A stretch of DNA of 64,000 nucleotides from CAVXTF01 sp963701375. GTDB taxonomy: Bacteria > Actinomycetota > Acidimicrobiia > Acidimicrobiales > CAVXTF01. Below the pieces are notes generated by a model, which was given only the letters and a program-made list of their open reading frames with translations, was not told where the DNA came from and searched no databases. Shown here in pieces: positions 54,478 through 63,179 of this stretch. The position numbers and the translations under genes are program-made. Each line of letters starts with the position of its first letter. The first letter of the stretch is position 1. The stretch lies in assembly GCA_963701375.1 (NCBI GenBank), contig CAVOZT010000004.1, positions 682,001 through 746,000 of the forward strand, in the 5' to 3' direction.

Positions 54478-55643
54478 GTACTCCGAAATTCCTCAACGTC
54501 GCCGACGCCCGGCGTCAGGCCCGCCGGGTGCTCCCGAGAGTGGTCTTCGACTACGTCGACGGTGGGGCCGAGGACGAGCTCACCATGTCCGAGAACATCG
54601 CGGCGTTCCACGACATCGCATTCAGGCCGCGAATGGCGGTCGGCGCCCCCACGCCGTCACTCTCGGTCCGGCTGTTCGGTACCGAGCTCCGGCTTCCGGT
54701 GCTCCTCGCTCCGTGCGGGCTCGTCCGCCTGTTGCACCCCGACGGTCCGGCAGGGGCGGCCCAAGCTGCGGCTTCGCGGGGGACGATCTCTGTGCTCAGC
54801 ACCGTTTCCGGGGCTTCTCTCGAGACCGTTGCATCGGATTGCGCCGGGCCGATGTGGTTCCAGCTCTACTCGGCGGGCGGGCGCGCCGAGACGGACGCCC
54901 TGATCGACAGGGCCGAAGCGTCAGGCTTCAGCGCTCTCGTCGTCACCGTGGACACCGCGGTCATCGGGCGTCGCGAGCGTGACGTTCGCCACGGCCTCGA
55001 GACTCCGCTGCGCATCACCTCGAGCGGGTTGGTACACCTCGGGCCTCAGGTGCTGAGCAAACCGATCTGGGCCTGGCGTATGGCGCGCGAGGGGCTCCGG
55101 ATGATCGGGGGAGGAGCGGGAACTCGGGCGGGTACCACCGAGCCGTCGGTTGTCAAGGTTTCGAGCGTCGCTTCGCCGTTTCGATGGTCGGACATCGAGC
55201 GGATGAGAGGACGATGGAGCGGGCCGCTGCTCGTGAAGGGGATACTCACGTCCGAAGACGCCGAGCGGGCCGTTGCGTGCGGCGCGAACGGGCTGATCGT
55301 GTCCAACCACGGTGGTCGCCAGCTCGAAGGCGCACCGGCCACTCTCCGGGTGCTTCCCGAGATCGTCGCGGCGGTCGGCGACGAGACCGAAGTGCTCGTG
55401 GACGGCGGGGTCCGCCGGGGGTCTGACGTCGTGAAGGCGATGGCGCTCGGTGCGACTGCAGTGCTCGTCGGGCGACCGTACCTCTACGGCCTAGCGGCGG
55501 GTGGGCGACCCGGTGTGGAACGGGTGCTCGACATATTGAGAGACGAGATGGCGCGTACCCTCGTCCTCCTCGGCTGTGCCGGCGTCGACAAACTCGATTC
55601 CAGCTGGCTGCAGCCTCGGTCCTCTACCGCGGCAACAAGCTGA
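54474..55643 (+). CDS. FMN-dependent alpha-hydroxy-acid oxidase/dehydrogenase
   Basis: 389 residues; GTG start overlapping the sulfotransferase stop (GTGA). Family motifs: RRVLPRVVFDYVDGGAEDEL at the N-terminus, GPMWFQLYSAGG, the FMN Lys in LLVKGILTSEDAERAVACGA, the active-site SNHGGRQLEGAPATLRVLPE with the proton-abstracting His-Gly-Gly-Arg, and VDGGVRRGSDVVKAMALGAT. The usual substrates are lactate, glycolate, mandelate or long-chain 2-hydroxy acids. 2-hydroxyacyl products are what PhyH enzymes make, so the two ends of the operon fit one pathway. Frame intact. Confidence 0.9.
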   Translation: MSTPKFLNVADARRQARRVLPRVVFDYVDGGAEDELTMSENIAAFHDIAFRPRMAVGAPTPSLSVRLFGTELRLPVLLAPCGLVRLLHPDGPAGAAQAAASRGTISVLSTVSGASLETVASDCAGPMWFQLYSAGGRAETDALIDRAEASGFSALVVTVDTAVIGRRERDVRHGLETPLRITSSGLVHLGPQVLSKPIWAWRMAREGLRMIGGGAGTRAGTTEPSVVKVSSVASPFRWSDIERMRGRWSGPLLVKGILTSEDAERAVACGANGLIVSNHGGRQLEGAPATLRVLPEIVAAVGDETEVLVDGGVRRGSDVVKAMALGATAVLVGRPYLYGLAAGGRPGVERVLDILRDEMARTLVLLGCAGVDKLDSSWLQPRSSTAATS

Positions 55644-56403
55644 AGTCTTCCTCGTGGGTGATCCTCGTCGGGTGGTACGTGGTGGTGCCCGGTCCGCTGT
55701 TCACGCTCAGCCGGTACATGCCGCTGAAGGACTTGAGGGGTTGACCGTTGAACGAGACGCCGGTGAAGTTCACACCCGGGAAGTCGGGGTAGTACCCGTC
55801 CGGCGACTCGATCACCGCCTCGGCCGAGGACTTCGTGGCGTTGACCTGTGTCTGGGTCACGGTATGGGACCAGTCCTGCGTGATGTCGGTGATCGTCAAC
55901 GTGAAGATGTCCCCGTTCGCAGTCACCGACGCGACGATCGCGTCGCCGGCGAAGACGGGATTCGGGTAGTACTTGGGGTTTTTCGGATACATCTCGTACC
56001 AGGCCGAGTAGGCAGGTATGCCCGTAGTGAAACACGCGGTCTGAAGACCCGTCTGCTCGACGGTTCCGGTCCCGAACCCGTCGATACCGACCCATGGCGC
56101 ATAGATGTCGCGGTGCTTCGGGCACGTCGCCGCGGGCACGACGAAGCTCGCCGTCGCCGACGTGAACGTGCCGGCAGCACCCGTCGCGATGTATCCGCCC
56201 CAGGGGCCGAGCGTGAAGTCTCCGTACCTGACGTGCGCAGCTGGTGCCGCCCCCGTGGCCGTCGGCACCGCGGCGCCGGTCGAATTCGCAATAGAGGCCG
56301 CCGCTCCGAACGTTGCGCCGCCGGCGAGTGTCAAGGTTGCCGCAGCGGTAGCTGCTCCGGAGAACCGAAGCGCGCGCCGCAGGACCAGTCGAAGATCCGC
56401 CAT
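55624..56403 (-). CDS. Secreted G1-family peptidase (eqolisin-like, glutamic endopeptidase)
   Basis: 259 residues with a signal peptide (ALRFSGAATAAATLTLAGGA, residues about 11-36). The lectin-like beta-sandwich of peptidase family G1 (A4) is shown by SATASFVVPAATCPKHRDIY, APWVGIDGFGTGTVEQTGLQ with the catalytic Gln, and SSAEAVIESPDGYYPDFPGV with the catalytic Glu. Works outside the cell, optimum at acid pH in family members. Bacterial members are known but not common. It overlaps the 3' end of the operon gene on the other strand by 20 bp. Confidence 0.8.
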   Translation of the reverse strand: MADLRLVLRRALRFSGAATAAATLTLAGGATFGAAASIANSTGAAVPTATGAAPAAHVRYGDFTLGPWGGYIATGAAGTFTSATASFVVPAATCPKHRDIYAPWVGIDGFGTGTVEQTGLQTACFTTGIPAYSAWYEMYPKNPKYYPNPVFAGDAIVASVTANGDIFTLTITDITQDWSHTVTQTQVNATKSSAEAVIESPDGYYPDFPGVNFTGVSFNGQPLKSFSGMYRLSVNSGPGTTTYHPTRITHEEDFSLLPR

Positions 56404-56507
56404 TTTCCTGCCCCCTAGGTCTCCTGCCGCCCCAGTTCTCTTCTAAGCCCGAGGATACTTCGGGCGTTGCGCTCGTGCCGTCGGGGTGCCGGCATGCGGG
56501 ACTGCGG

Positions 56508-57452
56508 CTACTCGAAGAGCACCGAGATGCTCTCGCGCCGGGCGATTCTCCTTATGGCCTCGCCGAAGAGCTTGGCGACGGAGATGACCTCCACCTTGTT
56601 CGACAGGCCCAGCGGTTGTGTCTCGACGCTGTCGGTCATGAACAGCCGCTCGATCGGGCTTTCGTCCAGCCGCTCAAGCGCCGGTCCCGCGAGTAGCCCG
56701 TGGCTCACCGCGGCGTATACCGAGGTGGCACCTCGCTCGACGAGCACCCTCGCCGCGTCGACGAGCGTGCCGGCCGAGATCGTGAAGTCGTCGACGATGA
56801 GGGCTGTGCAGCCGCGGACTGAACCGATGAGTTCGGTGATCTCTGCGGTCTCGGAATGGTCGACGCGCCGCTTGTCGGCGATGGCCAGGGGGGCTCCGAG
56901 ACGCTCGGACCACTGTCGGGCCTTCTTGGCGAATCCCGCGTCGGGGGCGACCACCACCAGATCGGAAAGTCCTTTGGCGGCGATCGCTTCGCACATGACC
57001 GGGAGCGCATAGAGATCGTCGACGGGGACCTTGAAGAACCCCTGGAGCTGCGGTGCGTGCAGGTCGAGGGTCACCACGCGATCGACTCCGGCCGCTTCGA
57101 TCGCGTCTGCACACACGCGGGCCCGGATCGACACGCGCGGCTCGTCCTTCTTGTCCCCCTTCGCGTAGCTGAAATAGGGAATGACCGCGGTGACCGAGGT
57201 CGCGCTTGCGCGTTTGAACGCGTCGATCCAGAAGAGCAGTTCCATGAAATTGTCGTTGGCGGGGAACGCGGTCCCCTGAACCAGGAACACGTCCCGTCCA
57301 CGAACGTTCTCGAGCACACGGACGAAAAGATTGCCTTCGGAGAATCTGAGCGTCTCGCTCATGCCTATCGAGCAACCGAGGTACTCGGCGATGGCCGCTC
57401 CCAGCTTGCGGCTCGCGGACCCCGTGAAGAGCATGAATTCGCCGTCCGGCAC
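56508..57452 (-). CDS. prs: Ribose-phosphate pyrophosphokinase
   Basis: 314 residues from GTG 57452. Type I PRPP synthetase features: RFSEGNLFVRVLENVRGRDV, KDEPRVSIRARVCADAIEAA (flexible loop), VVTLDLHAPQLQGFFKVPVD, and the PRPP loop ALIVDDFTISAGTLVDAARV. It makes PRPP from ribose-5-phosphate and ATP. Metal-binding His in DLHAPQ. It is 28 bp downstream of the acetyl-CoA synthetase, forming a co-directional block. Length is normal for the family. The catalytic-loop residues Lys-Lys-Asp-Glu differ slightly from the usual Lys-Arg/Lys-x-Arg, so activity is likely but unproven. Confidence 0.88.
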   Translation of the reverse strand: MPDGEFMLFTGSASRKLGAAIAEYLGCSIGMSETLRFSEGNLFVRVLENVRGRDVFLVQGTAFPANDNFMELLFWIDAFKRASATSVTAVIPYFSYAKGDKKDEPRVSIRARVCADAIEAAGVDRVVTLDLHAPQLQGFFKVPVDDLYALPVMCEAIAAKGLSDLVVVAPDAGFAKKARQWSERLGAPLAIADKRRVDHSETAEITELIGSVRGCTALIVDDFTISAGTLVDAARVLVERGATSVYAAVSHGLLAGPALERLDESPIERLFMTDSVETQPLGLSNKVEVISVAKLFGEAIRRIARRESISVLFE

Positions 57453-57480
57453 GAGTCGACCGCCTTGTCGTTCTCGCCGG

Positions 57481-59475
57481 CTATTCGTCTTCGCCGGCGG
57501 CAGGATGAGCGTTGAGTTTGTCGTCGATCATCTGCACGACAGAGGAATCGAGCAACGTCGTCACGTCACCGAGCTCGCGGTGCTCCGCCACGTCGCGAAG
57601 CAGCCTTCGCATGATCTTGCCGCTTCGTGTCTTCGGCAGGTCTGGCGTGAGGAGGATCTGGCGCGGCTTGGCGATCGGGCTGATGGTCCTCGCCACCTGA
57701 TCTCTGAGCTCGCGCACGAGCGCGTCGCCCTCCGACGCATCGTCGAACTCACCCTTCACCGTCACGAATGCGACGATCGCTTGACCCGTGGTCGGGTCGC
57801 TCGCGCCGACCACCGCGGCCTCGGCGACCCGGGGATGACCCACGAGTGCGTGCTCGATCTCCGCAGTGGATATGCGGTGGCCCGAGATGTTCATGACGTC
57901 GTCGACGCGGCCGAGCAGCCACAGGTCACCGTCGTCGTCGCGCTTGGCCCCGTCGCCCGCGAAGTACCTGCCGGGGAAGCGGCTCCAGTAAGTCTCGCGG
58001 TAGCGCTCGGGGTCGCCCCAGATCCCGCGCAACATCCCCGGCCAGGGATCTGTGAGGACGAGGTACCCGCCTTCGCCGTTGCCGACCGACCTGCCCTCGT
58101 TGTCGATCACGTCGGCGCTTACCCCCGGCAGGGGTCTCATGGCTGCGCCCGGCTTGGTGGACGTGATGCCGGGAAGCGGAGATATGAGGATCCCACCGGT
58201 CTCGGTCTGCCACCACGTGTCGACGATCGGGCATCGGTTGCGCCCTACGTTCTCCCGGTACCACATCCACGCTTGAGGGTTGATCGGCTCACCGACCGAC
58301 CCGAGCAGCCGGAGACTCGACAAGTCGTGGGACGCCGGGAGGTCCTCGCCCCACTTCATGAGCGTGCGGATCGTCGTCGGAGCGGTGTAGAGGATCGTCA
58401 CTCCGAGCTCTTCGACTATGCGCCACCACCTGTCGCGTGCGGGCGAGTCCGGCATCCCCTCGTACATCACAGACGTGGCGCCGTTGCAGAGAGGGCCGTA
58501 GACGATGTAGCTGTGCCCGGTGACCCACCCGATGTCCGCCGCGGTCCAAAACACGTCGGTGTCGCGTTTCAGGTCGAACACCAACCGGTGGGTGGTCGAC
58601 GTGTGAAGCAGGTAGCCGCCGGTCGTGTGGAGGATTCCCTTGGGGCGGGCCGTAGTGCCGCTCGTGTACATGATGTACAAGGGGTGCTCGGAGTCGAACG
58701 ACTCGGCGTCGTGCGAGTCGGGCTGCCGGTCGACGAGCTCGTGCCACCAGTGGTCGCGGGCTTCTTCCCAGTGGACCTGCTGGCCGGTGCGCCTGACGAC
58801 GAGCACCGTTTGCACGTCAGGACATTTCGCGAGTGCTTCGTCGACGTTGGGCTTCAGCTCTGCGACAGCACCGCGCCTGTAGCCGCCGTCCGCCGTGATC
58901 ACGACGCGCGCGCCGAGGTCGAGGATGCGACCCGACAGTGCGTCTGCTGAGAAGCCGCCGAAAACAACCGAGTGCGGCGCGCCGATCCGAGCGCACGCAA
59001 GCATGGCGATCACAGCCTCGGGGACCATCGGCATGTAGACGGCAACACGATCGCCGGCCGCGACTCCGAGCTCTACCAGAGCGTTCGCAGCGCGGCACAC
59101 CTCGCGCATCAGGTCCTCGTAGGTGATGGTCCGACGGTCGTCCTCGGGCTCGCCCACCCAGTGGAACGCGACCTTGTTTCCTCTTCCCTCGGCAACGTGA
59201 CGGTCGACGCAATTGACTGCAGCGTTGAGCTTGCCGCCGACGAACCACTTGGCAAATGGAAGCTCCCATTCGAGAACCCTGTCCCACCGCTTGTCCCATT
59301 GGAGGCGCTCGGCCTCGCGCTCCCACCAGGCGAGGGGATCTGCTGCGGCCTCCTCGTAGATTCCCGGACGGGCGTTCGCTTGGGCCGCGAACCCCGGCGG
59401 CGGGTCGAAGTGCCTCGTCTCGTGCAACAGCGCAGACAGCGTGACGCCGTCGGATTGCTGCTCCGTGTCGCTCAT
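57481..59475 (-). CDS. acs: Acetyl-CoA synthetase
   Basis: 664 residues from ATG 59475 preceded by GGAGGAG. AMP-forming motifs: IMYTSGTTARPKGILHTTGG, WTAADIGWVTGHSYIVYGPL, TWWQTETGGILISPLPG, GRVDDVMNISGHRISTAEIE and C-terminal PKTRSGKIMRRLLRDVAEHR with the regulatory Lys. Makes acetyl-CoA from acetate, ATP and CoA through acetyl-AMP. The Ala in Thr-Thr-Ala-x-Pro-Lys-Gly replaces the more common Gly, as in several actinobacterial/archaeal Acs. The frame continues upstream without stop into a TrhA-like gene (see next). The long-range frame could be genuine fusion or a lost stop. Confidence 0.9.
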   Translation of the reverse strand: MSDTEQQSDGVTLSALLHETRHFDPPPGFAAQANARPGIYEEAAADPLAWWEREAERLQWDKRWDRVLEWELPFAKWFVGGKLNAAVNCVDRHVAEGRGNKVAFHWVGEPEDDRRTITYEDLMREVCRAANALVELGVAAGDRVAVYMPMVPEAVIAMLACARIGAPHSVVFGGFSADALSGRILDLGARVVITADGGYRRGAVAELKPNVDEALAKCPDVQTVLVVRRTGQQVHWEEARDHWWHELVDRQPDSHDAESFDSEHPLYIMYTSGTTARPKGILHTTGGYLLHTSTTHRLVFDLKRDTDVFWTAADIGWVTGHSYIVYGPLCNGATSVMYEGMPDSPARDRWWRIVEELGVTILYTAPTTIRTLMKWGEDLPASHDLSSLRLLGSVGEPINPQAWMWYRENVGRNRCPIVDTWWQTETGGILISPLPGITSTKPGAAMRPLPGVSADVIDNEGRSVGNGEGGYLVLTDPWPGMLRGIWGDPERYRETYWSRFPGRYFAGDGAKRDDDGDLWLLGRVDDVMNISGHRISTAEIEHALVGHPRVAEAAVVGASDPTTGQAIVAFVTVKGEFDDASEGDALVRELRDQVARTISPIAKPRQILLTPDLPKTRSGKIMRRLLRDVAEHRELGDVTTLLDSSVVQMIDDKLNAHPAAGEDE

Positions 59476-60198
59476 ACTCCTCCGTTCGGGCCCGCCTTTG
59501 CCGGGCGTCATGCGCGGCGGGAGCGCGAATGCCGCCACGGCTACGAACTGAAGGATCGCGCCCACGACGGTGCAGGCGTGAAAGATCTCGTGGTACCCGA
59601 ACACCTTGGGGTACGGGTCGGGCTTTCGTCGGGCGTAGACGATCGCACCGGCGGTGTAGGCGACACCGCCGGCGAGGAGGAGCCCGAACCCCGTGCCCCC
59701 CATCGTGTGCACGAGCTGAGGTACGACCGCCAATGCAGACCAGCCGACAACGACGTACGGGAGCGCCACGGCCCATTTAGGTGCGTCGAGCCAAACTTGC
59801 CGCAAGACGATGCCGGCGACGGCGCCAGTCCAGACGAGCGTCAGAACGAGGACCCTGGTCCAGCCGCTCAGGCAGATCCCGCCGACCGCCGTGTAGGTGC
59901 CGGCGATACCGACAAAGATCGTTCCGTGGTCGGCGCGCCGCATAAGCCGGCGTGCTCTAGGCGACCACTTGATGCGGTGGAAGGCGGCGCTCACACCGAA
60001 GAGGGCGGCTATGGACGCCACGTAGATGGCGAGAACCGCGGCGGCCCCGGCTGTCGGCGCGTCCGACACGAGAATCGGGCCGGCGATGAGGACCGCCACG
60101 AGTGCGCCCAGGTGGAGCCAGCCGCGCAACAGCGGCCTTCCGGCCGCAGGTGAGGCGGGTTCTGGCTGGTTCTGCTGCACCTCGGTGACTGTCGGCAC
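59476..60198 (-). CDS. PAQR/hemolysin III (TrhA/YqfA) family membrane protein, read-through into acs
   Basis: About 240 residues from GTG 60198 with seven or so helices: LHLGALVAVLIAGPILVS, VLAIYVASIAALFGVSAAFH, TIFVGIAGTYTAVGGICLSG, VLVLTLVWTGAVAGIVLR, VGWSALAVVPQL and VVGAILQFVAVAAFALP. Zinc His of the PAQR family are in AAFHRIKW, GYHEIFHACT. It should end about FAFALP, but no stop follows: the frame runs through 40 bp into acs. If one G of 59516-59517 were removed (GCGGC to GCGC on the plus strand) the frame would end Leu-Pro-Arg-Ala-stop. So either a fusion or the same indel seen elsewhere. Confidence 0.75.
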
Positions 60199-60296
60199 TC
60201 CGTCATGGTACGGGGCGCCCGCGGTCCCCGGCACCAGCCGCCTCCGGCACCCGCGGTCCCCGGCCACGTACCGCGAGGCTCGCTACCATTCAAATC

Positions 60297-61325
60297 ATGA
60301 CGAGTGTGATTCCAGCAATAGAAGACGGACGGCGTGAGCTCGCCGGGGACATGCAAGAGGTGCGTGAGACCAACCTCTTGATCGACGAGCTCATGTCCGG
60401 CGACGCTGACCTCGGAACTCCAGAGGGCCTGGAGGTCGCACGGAAGTTTCTGGTCGATCTCGTGGGTGACGCGAAGCCCGAGATCGATCCACAGATTCGC
60501 ACCGTTTCAGGCGTGCCCGTCAGGATCTTCGTACCCGAGACGGTCAACGCCGTCTACCTGCACATACACGGCGGCGGTTTCGCGATCGGTGTTGCCGCGA
60601 TGAACGACGTCTCGAACTCCGAGATCGCGAAGACTTGCAACTTCGCGGTCGTGAGCGTCGACTACAGGCTCGCACCCGAGCACCCGTACCCGGCCGGCCC
60701 CGACGACTGCGAGGCGGTCGCCAAGTGGCTGATCGAGAGCTCGGAAGCGGAGTTCGGGACAGGTCGGCTCGTCGTCGGCGGAGAGTCCGCCGGCGGGAAC
60801 CTGTCGGCAACGACGTTGCTAAGGGTTCGCGACCGGATCGGAGCGACCGACAGGTTCGTAGCGGCGAACCTCGTCTACGGCGCGTACGACCTGACCGGAT
60901 CGCCGAGCTCGCGTGGCGCGAGCGAAAAGTCGCTCGTCCTCAAGCCTTCGGACATGGAGGCGTTCGCGAGGCTCTATCTCGGGAGCGACGATCTGGAATC
61001 TCGTCTCGATCCCGACATATCTCCCCTGTATGCGGACCTGTCGGGACTTCCTCCGGCCTTGTTCACGATTGGCGGGGCGGATCCACTTCTCGACGACTCG
61101 TTGTTCATGGCCTCGCGTTGGCAGGTTGCCGGCAACGAAGCCGAGCTCGCCTTCTATCCCGAGTGCCCGCACGGGTTCGACATGTTCGGCACCAAGGCGG
61201 CTCTGAAGGGCGCGTTCCCGGCAGATGCAGTGGATGATCTCGCGGGTGGACGAGGCTGGATAACCCCGAAGGACCCTGATGGCTGTCTAGCCTCGGGTCG
61301 GTGGCGCGCACCGGACTCCTCGTAG
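60297..61325 (+). CDS. Alpha/beta hydrolase, HSL-type esterase
   Basis: 342 residues from ATG 60297. Oxyanion-hole HGGGFAIG (about 91-98), VSVDYRLAPEHPYPAGPDDC, nucleophile elbow GGESAGGNLSAT with Ser in Gly-Glu-Ser-Ala-Gly, then GGADPLLDDS (catalytic Asp) and CPHGFDMFG (catalytic His). This is the hormone-sensitive-lipase family (arylesterase/lipase). It hydrolyses short to medium acyl esters. Cytoplasmic, no signal. Its 3' end overlaps the MFS gene by 25 bp, so the two are co-transcribed. Confidence 0.88.
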   Translation: MTSVIPAIEDGRRELAGDMQEVRETNLLIDELMSGDADLGTPEGLEVARKFLVDLVGDAKPEIDPQIRTVSGVPVRIFVPETVNAVYLHIHGGGFAIGVAAMNDVSNSEIAKTCNFAVVSVDYRLAPEHPYPAGPDDCEAVAKWLIESSEAEFGTGRLVVGGESAGGNLSATTLLRVRDRIGATDRFVAANLVYGAYDLTGSPSSRGASEKSLVLKPSDMEAFARLYLGSDDLESRLDPDISPLYADLSGLPPALFTIGGADPLLDDSLFMASRWQVAGNEAELAFYPECPHGFDMFGTKAALKGAFPADAVDDLAGGRGWITPKDPDGCLASGRWRAPDSS

Positions 61326-62551
61326 ACATCGCGCCCCTACGGCGTTACCCGCGCTTTCGCCGTCTCTGGCTCGGCTACCTCGTTTCCACACTCGGCAACC
61401 AGATCACGGTCGTCGGGGTCGCGTTCGAGGTCTTCCGCCTGACGCACTCGTCGCTCGACGTCGGGCTCGTGAGCCTGACACAGCTCGGTCCACTTCTTGC
61501 CGGTTCCATGTTCGGGGGGTCGATCGCCGACGCCGTCGACCGGCGCAAGTTGCTCCTGGCCACCCAGGCTTCGCTCGCTTTGTGCAGTGCGGGCCTCGCG
61601 GTCGACGCGATGCTCCACCATCCGCTTGTCTGGCCGCTGTTCGTCATCTCGGCGATCGCAGCGGGGATAAGCAGCATCGACCAACCGGCAAGGTCGGCCG
61701 TCTTCATCACGCTCGTAGCGCGCGACGACTTCGTGAGCGCCACCGCCCTTTGGCAGCTGTTGATGCAGATCGGTGTCGTGGTCGGTCCCGCCGTGGCGGG
61801 CCTGCTCATCGGCAATGTCGGGGTCGCCACGGTGTTCTGGGTGGACGTCGGCACGTTCGCCGTCTCTCTCGGGACGGTCGCCACTCTCGGCCCGATGGCT
61901 CCTGAGGGTGGCGGAACCCGTTTCGGGCTGCGGTCGATGACAGAGGGGATCAGATACTTGAAGGGCCGCCAGGCACTGCAGGGCACGTTCGTCGCCGATC
62001 TCGACGCCATGATCTTCGGGATGCCGCGTGCGCTGTTTCCTGCCATCGGGCTGGTCAGGCTGCACGGGGGACCGGCGACCGTCGGATTGCTCTACGCGGC
62101 TCCCGGGGCCGGAGCGCTCCTCGGCGCAATTCTCACGGGCTGGGTGAGCAGCGTCTCGCGTCAGGGCCGCGCCGTGCTGGTCGCGATCGCGGTGTGGGGA
62201 GGGGCGATCACCGCCTTCGGCTTCGCACCCTGGCTCGCAGCGTCACTGCCGCTTCTTGCGGTTGCAGGAGCGGCCGACGTCATCTCGGCGGTGTTCCGAG
62301 GGACCATGCTCCAGCGACTGGCGCCCGACGCGCTCCGGGGGCGGCTGTCGGCCGTGCACACCGCGGTCGTGACCGGCGGTCCGAGGCTCGGAGACGCCGA
62401 AGCGGGAGCCGTGGCCGCACTCGCGGGCGTGCCGTTCTCCGTCGTGTCGGGCGGTGTCGTCTGCCTGGTCGGAATAGCTCTGATCGGATGGCTGATGCCG
62501 CAGTTCACCAGGTACCGGGACAATCCGGCGGCAGAAATCCCAGCGGTGTAA
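61301..62551 (+). CDS. Major facilitator superfamily transporter
   Basis: 416 residues from GTG 61301, with about twelve helices. The start RRYPRFRRLWLGYLVSTLGN, the loop FGGSIADAVDRRKLLLA between helices 2 and 3, and VGPAVAGLLIGNVGVATVFW are typical of the MFS_3/EntS-like group. Central loop KGRQALQGTFVADLDAMIFG. Exporters of this group move siderophores, macrolides or other hydrophobic compounds by proton antiport. Coupled to the esterase. Substrate not predictable. Confidence 0.88.
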   Translation: MARTGLLVDIAPLRRYPRFRRLWLGYLVSTLGNQITVVGVAFEVFRLTHSSLDVGLVSLTQLGPLLAGSMFGGSIADAVDRRKLLLATQASLALCSAGLAVDAMLHHPLVWPLFVISAIAAGISSIDQPARSAVFITLVARDDFVSATALWQLLMQIGVVVGPAVAGLLIGNVGVATVFWVDVGTFAVSLGTVATLGPMAPEGGGTRFGLRSMTEGIRYLKGRQALQGTFVADLDAMIFGMPRALFPAIGLVRLHGGPATVGLLYAAPGAGALLGAILTGWVSSVSRQGRAVLVAIAVWGGAITAFGFAPWLAASLPLLAVAGAADVISAVFRGTMLQRLAPDALRGRLSAVHTAVVTGGPRLGDAEAGAVAALAGVPFSVVSGGVVCLVGIALIGWLMPQFTRYRDNPAAEIPAV

Positions 62552-62573
62552 GCGGGGTTGTAGTCCTTGTGGT

Positions 62574-63179
62574 ATGGATGCAAGCGTGTCGCCTGAAGCC
62601 ATGACGGGTGATCACGGCGGCCCCGGTTCGGATCCCGTCGTGGCCGTTCGTTCCGCTGTTTCGGCTCACGAGCCCGAAGACCAGCGCGAGATCGACGCGC
62701 GGGAATTCATCCTGCGCGAGCTCGGCCGGCTCGACAAACCGTTCGACGAGGGTGCAGATCCGGTCCACGTGACCGGGTCGGGGGTGGTCGTGGGCTCTCG
62801 CGGGACGATCCTCCATCTGCACAAGCGACTAAGTCGTTGGATGCAGACGGGCGGACACTTAGAACCTGGCGAGATGCCGTATGACGCGGCGCTGAGGGAA
62901 TCCGAGGAGGAGACGGGCCTTCGCCTCGCACATCCCCATGGGGGACCCCGGCTGCTGCACGTCGACGTGCACCCGGCTGCCGACGGACATACACATCTGG
63001 ACCTGCGCTACCTGTTGCTCGGTCCGGACGTCGAACCGTCACCTCCACCCGGCGAGAGTCCGGACGCAAGGTGGTTCTCCTGGCCGGATGCCCTCGGGCG
63101 GTCCGATGTCGCCCTTGTCGGGGCACTGCGCGCCGCGCAGCGCCAGCCCGAGGTGGTTTCCTCGGAGCGCCGTGCCTGA
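62574..63179 (+). CDS. Nudix hydrolase
   Basis: 201 residues. Nudix box GGHLEPGEMPYDAALRESEE followed by ETGL satisfies Gly-x5-Glu-x7-Arg-Glu-x2-Glu-Glu-x-Gly. Strand GSGVVVGSRGTILHLHKRLS precedes it; DARWFSWPDALGRSD is the last strand. It removes a nucleoside diphosphate-linked group; the substrate is unknown. The N-terminal 45 residues are extra relative to the core domain. It overlaps the next gene by 8 bp, forming an operon with the zinc-ribbon coiled-coil protein. Confidence 0.87.
   Translation: MDASVSPEAMTGDHGGPGSDPVVAVRSAVSAHEPEDQREIDAREFILRELGRLDKPFDEGADPVHVTGSGVVVGSRGTILHLHKRLSRWMQTGGHLEPGEMPYDAALRESEEETGLRLAHPHGGPRLLHVDVHPAADGHTHLDLRYLLLGPDVEPSPPPGESPDARWFSWPDALGRSDVALVGALRAAQRQPEVVSSERRA

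Noticed and set aside
57331..60153. Plus-strand long frames opposite acs/TrhA
   Set aside because: Shadow frames; the minus strand carries recognisable Acs, Prs and PAQR motifs.
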